A stretch of DNA of 38,260 nt. Origin: Chthoniobacter flavus. GTDB lineage: Bacteria; Verrucomicrobiota; Verrucomicrobiia; Chthoniobacterales; Terrimicrobiaceae. A model generated the notes under the pieces. It was not told the origin of the DNA. It saw only the letters and a program-made list of their open reading frames with translations, and searched no databases. Where the stretch lies: NCBI GenBank assembly GCA_945860745.1, contig CAMASH010000030.1, positions 1 to 38,260 on the forward strand, in the 5' to 3' direction. The number at the start of each line of letters is the position of its first letter. Position 1 is the stretch's first letter. Positions 34,745-38,260 of the stretch are shown piece by piece. Position numbers and translations under genes: made by a program.

Positions 34745-35770
34745 TTAAAGGGTATTCCTCCGCCGCTTCCCACGCAGGCAAGCCATCCCTCCCAGCATTA
34801 TCAATACTGTGGTGGACGGCTCGGGGACGACGCTGCTGGCAACGCGGAAACCCGCGTTACTGCTATCGTTATAGGGAAAGCTCCAGCCGCGAAACGACGA
34901 GCTCATGTAGGACCCGCCGAGGTCCCAGGAGCCGCTAAGCAGCCCCCGGAAGCCACCCGGGACAACCGTGGCGTTCCATTCAAATACGCTTCCTCCTTGA
35001 TCAAATGTCCCATAAAAACTTGCAGAGTTTGCTCCATACGCTCCGCCATCTGTCAGATTAGTCGGCAGGCTGTTTTGATCCTTCGCAGAGTTCCCGTCGT
35101 TATAGTTTGCTGAGTCTGCTACGCCGATCGTGTTTCCGGCGATCGTATTGCTCCCCGTCGGGTAGAGCCAATAGCTGTCACTATCCCCTCCTTGCGCCAC
35201 GGGCTGATAATACGCTGCCTTATACCACTCATTCTCGCTCGGGATCCAATACGTTGTCGGCGCCGAGGTGTTCGGGTTCACCGCGTTCGTCGTGGCGCTC
35301 ACCCCGCTCATCGCCCCATTCAGCGTGTAGGCTCCGTTCTCCGTCGTCGCGTCGTTCTGCCCTCCCGTTGGCTGCCCGTTGGCCACCCAGTTCGCAAATC
35401 GCGCCGCATCGAACCAGGTCACATACGTCACAGGACGGGCACCAGTCCCCATCACCGCATAGCCGTAGTTCCCGCTGCTCCCGGTTTGTGTGATCCCGGC
35501 GATGTTCAAATCCGTCCCCATGACCGTGTTGTAAAGGCTATACGTGTCCGTCTTCGCCACCGCGTTCAGGAATGCCGTGTATTGAAACAGGTTCACTTCT
35601 TTCGTCGCGATCGAGTAGGCGTAGGACACCGCTCCGTAGCCCGTCGAATCATTCACGTTCCCGGGGTTGCCGACTTGGACCAGGTCAATCGTAATAGCTG
35701 CCCTCGCCCCGGTGTTTCCCACCGCCAAGACACTCAGCGCCGCCAGCACTCCGACCAGACATTTATTCAT
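34745..35770 (-). CDS. SUMF1/FGE-like domain protein with PEP-CTERM anchor
   Basis: A 341-residue exported protein. A signal peptide (LVGVLAALSVLAVGNTGARA) is followed by a formylglycine-generating-enzyme-like (SUMF1/C-type-lectin fold) domain: YAYSIATKEVNLFQYTAFLN, PVTYVTWFDAARFANWVANG, TYWIPSENEWYKAAYY, DQGGSVFEWNATV, RGLLSGSWDLGGSYMSSSFR and GFRVAS. It ends in a PEP-CTERM tail VPEPSTTVLIMLGGMACLRG plus a KRRR cluster. No Cys pair typical of catalytic FGE is seen, so it is more likely a binding or structural surface protein than a sulfatase-modifying enzyme. The ATG at 35770 starts the signal peptide; the open frame continues upstream without meaning. Confidence 0.88.
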   Translation of the reverse strand: MNKCLVGVLAALSVLAVGNTGARAAITIDLVQVGNPGNVNDSTGYGAVSYAYSIATKEVNLFQYTAFLNAVAKTDTYSLYNTVMGTDLNIAGITQTGSSGNYGYAVMGTGARPVTYVTWFDAARFANWVANGQPTGGQNDATTENGAYTLNGAMSGVSATTNAVNPNTSAPTTYWIPSENEWYKAAYYQPVAQGGDSDSYWLYPTGSNTIAGNTIGVADSANYNDGNSAKDQNSLPTNLTDGGAYGANSASFYGTFDQGGSVFEWNATVVPGGFRGLLSGSWDLGGSYMSSSFRGWSFPYNDSSNAGFRVASSVVPEPSTTVLIMLGGMACLRGKRRRNTL

Positions 35771-35936
35771 AAGGAGCGGACTTTGCCCCCCCCCGCGCGC
35801 GTTGGCAAGACCTTCTTGCGACGACGGGGTCCGCAACGGTCTTAACTCCCAAGGGAAAAACAAGAATCTCCAAGACTTCCATCACTTGGTTCGAGAGCCG
35901 CTGGCCCAGCACAAAGCGCTCAAAAAAGGAAAAAAG
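35771..35936. other. Gene-free stretch upstream of the SUMF1-like gene
   Basis: No gene recognised. It must contain the leftward promoter of the PEP-CTERM gene. A purine-rich tract (AAAAAAGGAAAAAAGGG) precedes the repeat cluster at 35937. Confidence 0.35.
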
Positions 35937-36095
35937 GGTCAGTCCAGAATGGCGCTAACTTAAGCCCCAACGGGGCTCAATCCCCTAGCCCTGGGTTGCG
36001 GAGCTAGCCAGGGATCTCGAGGAAAAACAACGATCGGCCCTGCAAGGGCTGCATCCCAAAACTTCTTTAACTTCGTGCCATTCCACCCTGGCCCC
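35937..36095. mobile_element. Element-end pair enclosing the 106-bp repeat
   Basis: GGTCAGTCCAGAATGGCGC (35937-35955) and, in inverse orientation, GGGGCCAGGGTGGAATGGCACG (36074-36095) are variants of the element end GGTCAGTGTGGAATGGCAC at 20793 and 37902. Without the 106-bp repeat, the two ends would face each other across TAACTT, as left by an element that lost its interior. Confidence 0.6.
35962..36067 (+). repeat. 106-bp hairpin-rich repeat, copy 1
   Basis: It is flanked on both sides by TAACTT (35956-35961 and 36068-36073). Internal palindromes are AGCCCC-AAC-GGGGCT, CCCTGG with CCAGGG around TTGCGGAGCTAG, and GCCCT-GCA-AGGGC. It is nearly identical to the inverted copy at 37927-38032. 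It has no coding capacity. Confidence 0.85.
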
Positions 36096-36186
36096 TAGTT
36101 TCCCCGCAGGGACCGCGCGCTAGCGAGGGCCCGAGGACGCGTCCGGTGCAGTGACTTGTTGGGCGGCGACGTACTGAGTCTCATAA

Positions 36187-37062
36187 TTACTGCTGATTAG
36201 GCTTTCTTTTCACAATCGCCCTACGGATCGCCTCTACCGTTGTCTTTGCCCGATACTCGACCAACTTTTTACCGTTCGCGACGGTCGTCCTTGGCGGATT
36301 CATGTCAACGCCGTTGATGCTGTATTTGCCGGCTGCGATTCGCTGCTTTGTGCGAATCAGTTGGGGATTAACGGTCGCCATAATGGCCTCATAATGATAA
36401 TCGCTGTGAATGCCCGCGCGCTCGGCGGATTTCACGTCCGGCTTCTGATGCACACCGATAGTCTTCAGGTAATCAAAACTCCACATGTCCTGCTCGTAGT
36501 ACTCAGGGATGTAATGAACCACTGTCGGAGTGTCGGCCCACTTCGTATTCAAGAGCTCTGCGACTTGCTTCATTCCATCTTGGTTGCCGCCACTGTCTCC
36601 TATCAAGATGATATCGCGAAATCCATGTTGCCTAAGGCTGCTACAAATATCGGTGAGCAGTAGTCTGAACGTTTCTTCCCTCAGGCTGATGGTGCCGGGA
36701 TATTTCATATGGTCCGTTGGAGGCTCTATGTCTCCTTCCGGTACGAATTTGATTATGGGCGCAACTAGCGTCGTGCCGAGTTTGCGTGCAATCGCCTCGG
36801 TGGTCGCCTGAAGCACATAATTATGCTTGCCAGTGGCGACGTAGGGGCCGTTTTGCTCGACTCCTCCGGTAGCTACGAGTGCGGTTGTTTTGCCAGACCT
36901 GATCGCGTCGCGCACTTCCATCCATGTAAGCTCTTCCATGAATACACTATCAACGCCTGCAATAGGCCTTGGGGCATCCATCTCCTGAGCTACTGCCAAA
37001 GGCTGCGCCACCCACGCGATGAACACAAACAGGATAAGAACAAGACATCTTGCAGGCTTCAT
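36187..37062 (-). CDS. Exported creatininase-family protein (atypical active site)
   Basis: A 291-residue protein with a signal peptide (LVLILFVFIAWVAQPLAVAQ) and a creatininase/MftE-type fold: FMEELTWMEVRDAI, GGVEQNGPYVATGKHNYVLQ, HMKYPGTISLREETFRLLL, and DIILIGDSGGNQDGM. Classical members use Glu, His and Asp of ExHGPHxPxxxD and His/Glu of NGHxxN to bind two metals. Here these read EQNGPYVATGKH and GDSGGN, so several ligands are replaced by Asn, His, Asp or Gly. I recall a subgroup with these replacements, so the change is probably functional rather than decay. GGAGGA seven bases before the ATG fixes the start. Substrate unknown; probably periplasmic. Confidence 0.83.
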   Translation of the reverse strand: MKPARCLVLILFVFIAWVAQPLAVAQEMDAPRPIAGVDSVFMEELTWMEVRDAIRSGKTTALVATGGVEQNGPYVATGKHNYVLQATTEAIARKLGTTLVAPIIKFVPEGDIEPPTDHMKYPGTISLREETFRLLLTDICSSLRQHGFRDIILIGDSGGNQDGMKQVAELLNTKWADTPTVVHYIPEYYEQDMWSFDYLKTIGVHQKPDVKSAERAGIHSDYHYEAIMATVNPQLIRTKQRIAAGKYSINGVDMNPPRTTVANGKKLVEYRAKTTVEAIRRAIVKRKPNQQ

Positions 37063-37139
37063 GACGATTTCCTCCATCTGTTTCAGTCCATAAGGCGAAG
37101 CCGCCCAACGTCCCCGGTGATGTCTCCCTGCCTGCTTTC

Positions 37140-37200
37140 GGCATTCCTCCTGCCCGCGAAGCGGAAATAGCAGGAGGCATGCCAGAAGTCCCGAAGGGAC
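37140..37200. other. Stem-loop pair upstream of the recombinase gene
   Basis: GGCATTCCTCCTGC (37140-37153) pairs with GCAGGAGGCATGCC (37170-37183) at 13 of 14 positions, and the loop itself contains CCGC-GAA-GCGG. A second small hairpin GTCCC-GAA-GGGAC lies at 37188-37200. It is in the non-coding region between the creatininase-family gene and the recombinase. Confidence 0.6.
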
Positions 37201-37317
37201 GGGGATTTGCTCCATCGAACCGTTGAACGAAGCCGCTGGCGCGGTGGGCCGTGGTTTGGGAGCCGGGAGTGAGGGCGGCATGGGAGGAGGGTTTGAAGTT
37301 CAGTGAAGAAGTGGGAA

Positions 37318-37338
37318 CGCAGGCCATCGTAGCCTGCG
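37318..37338 (+). promoter_or_regulatory. Inverted repeat just before the recombinase start
   Basis: CGCAGGC and GCCTGCG separated by 7 bases end 6 bases before the ATG. It could be an operator, or a hairpin covering the ribosome-binding region. Confidence 0.45.
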
Positions 37339-37344
37339 CCCCAT

Positions 37345-37923
37345 ATGAATAACACAGTCAAAAACTACCAGGACTACGTCGTCTTCGTCGAATCAAAATC
37401 CCTGCGGGGCCGCAGCAAAACGGAGTATCTGCGCCAGGTGCGCAAGATTGCCGCCCACTACGCCGGGCAGGAGCTGGGCCGGATCAAGGAGCGCGAGGTT
37501 TTCGACTACCTCCTCCACCTGCGGGATGTCCAAAAGCTGCGGCCCTCCACCCTCAATCAGGCCGTCGTCGCCCTGCGGATGTTTTTCCGCGACTACGCCG
37601 GCCTCAAGTGGGTGCGGTGGGAGCAGTTCACGATCCGGCGGGACCTGCCGCTGCCCGTCGTGTTGACCCGTGCCGAGATGCTGCAACTTCTGCGCACGGT
37701 GCACAGCGGGCGGTTCCGCGCCGTCCTTCTGCTCATCTATCACTGCGGTCTGCGGGTCGGCGAGGCCCTCGCCATCAAGCCCTCCCACCTTGACGCCGCC
37801 CGCGGCGTCTTGCGCATCGTCAACGGCAAAGGCGGCAAGATGCGCGAGGTGCCCATCTCTCCCACCATGGTGGCCAAGCTGCGCCACTACTGTGAACTTG
37901 GGGTCAGTGTGGAATGGCACTAA
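37345..37923 (+). pseudogene. Tyrosine recombinase, truncated by an insertion-sequence end
   Basis: The first ~185 codons encode an N-terminal SAM-like core-binding domain (KNYQDYVVFVESKSLRGRSK, LRPSTLNQAVVALRMFFRDY) and the start of the catalytic domain: LPLPVVLTRAEMLQLL, IYHCGLRVGEALAIKPSHLD with the box I Arg, and NGKGGKMREVPIS with the beta-hairpin Lys. After LRHYCE the frame enters the element end at 37902 and stops at 37921-37923, so the HxxR and Tyr-containing C-terminus is lost. Such recombinases occur in integrons and in IS91-like or tyrosine-recombinase elements; which one this was cannot be told. It is not functional as it stands. Confidence 0.85.
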
Positions 37924-38130
37924 CTTAAGGGCGTTTTGGGATGCAGCCCTTGCAGGGCAGATCGTTGTTTTTCCTCGAGATCCCTGGGTAGCTCCGCAAC
38001 CCAGGGCTAGGGGGTTGAGCCCCGTTGGGGCTTAACTTCAGACATCCTGATCTCTGAGAAAAATGAGTTGGCACATTTTTTCTAAAAATCAGGCCAATTC
38101 GTAGATCAATTATTGATAGGAATTCGCTTT
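37902..38130. mobile_element. Insertion-sequence end fragment interrupting the recombinase
   Basis: It begins with GGTCAGTGTGGAATGGCAC (37902-37920). After the inserted 106-bp repeat, it resumes with TCAGACATCCTGATCT (38038-38053) and CTGAGAAAAATGAGTTGGC, which match the reverse complement of the 3' end of the element at 22040-22128 (roughly 75% by eye). Similarity fades around 38120-38130. It is therefore a fragment of a second copy of that insertion sequence. Confidence 0.7.
37927..38032 (-). repeat. 106-bp hairpin-rich repeat, copy 2 (inverted)
   Basis: Inverse orientation to copy 1 at 35962, the same length and only a handful of differences, mostly at one end. It is flanked by TAACTT at 37921-37926 and 38033-38038. 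The uninterrupted host sequence is visible at 20811-20820 (CTAAGTTCAG), confirming insertion inside the element end. Confidence 0.87.
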
Positions 38131-38260
38131 TCGAGTGTCGCGGGGGAGCACCCTACAAATCCACTATAAAACAGTATTTCCATCGGTTCACCGAAACCGC
38201 GCTGTGCTCAAAATGCAAATGCCTGGCGACTTTGTGGCGCATTGGCGACTTTTGCCCTAT
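38131..38260. other. Window end, no gene recognised
   Basis: No coding frame or known repeat was recognised. TGGCGACTTT occurs twice near the end (about 38223 and 38244). Confidence 0.35.

Noticed and set aside
38131-38260. Possible sigma-54 promoter (TGGC-rich segment)
   Set aside because: The -24/-12 spacing and the GC/TGC core do not fit, and no downstream gene is visible in the window.

Overview
The window reads as a chromosomal stretch of a GC-rich, Gram-negative member of the PVC superphylum, most likely a Verrucomicrobiota bacterium. This is an inference from gene content: two secreted proteins with PEP-CTERM sorting tails, a CPBP/CAAX-type membrane protease of the PEP-CTERM-linked kind, a DUF4159 protein, a class I ribonucleotide reductase (RNR) whose small subunit lacks the radical tyrosine (as in Chlamydia), and short dispersed palindromic repeats. 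No rRNA, tRNA or CRISPR array was seen.

Layout. 1-2.8 kb: a repeat, a decayed integrase-core transposase, a cysteine-cluster protein overlapping a YheT-type hydrolase, and a broken glutathione-transferase-like gene. 2.8-6.0 kb: an accessory patch in which a ~115 bp two-hairpin repeat (three copies plus a 17 bp fragment) separates small modules: a C5-methyltransferase remnant, an unrecognised two-gene unit plus a DUF6933-like gene, and an MntA/HepT toxin-antitoxin pair with a frameshifted toxin. 6.0-15.3 kb: housekeeping genes, namely an M42 aminopeptidase, nrdB-nrdA behind a pair of NrdR boxes, then ribBA-ribH-nusB-ftsY. 15.1-20.8 kb: a small basic protein, a broken nucleotidyltransferase-like gene, a leftward operon (GH57 glucan-branching enzyme and two exported proteins), and a PEP-CTERM protein with a questionable start. 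20.8-22.1 kb: an insertion sequence with a gutted transposase. 22.2-27.6 kb: PPi-dependent phosphofructokinase, EAL phosphodiesterase, DoxX, CPBP protease and NAD synthetase. 27.6-28.5 kb: a second copy of the window-start repeat carrying a 100 bp palindromic insert, then a PIN-domain protein. 28.6-34.1 kb: DUF4159 protein and the dnaK-groES-groEL cluster, all leftward. 34.3-38.2 kb: a GIY-YIG remnant, a formylglycine-generating-enzyme-like PEP-CTERM protein, an exported creatininase-family protein, and a tyrosine recombinase cut off by an insertion-sequence end. Two inverted copies of a 106 bp hairpin-rich repeat lie here, each flanked by TAACTT.

The core genes (nrdAB, ribBA/ribH, nusB, ftsY, nadE, dnaK, groESL, PFK) are intact. 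Almost every accessory or selfish gene is frameshifted, truncated or internally deleted. The strongest candidates for something little described are the hairpin-repeat-delimited modules with their unrecognised gene pair, the two classes of small non-autonomous palindromic insertions whose target duplications can be read directly, the Leu-for-Tyr RNR small subunit with three probable ATP-cones on its partner, and 7-bp tandem repeats just upstream of several start codons.
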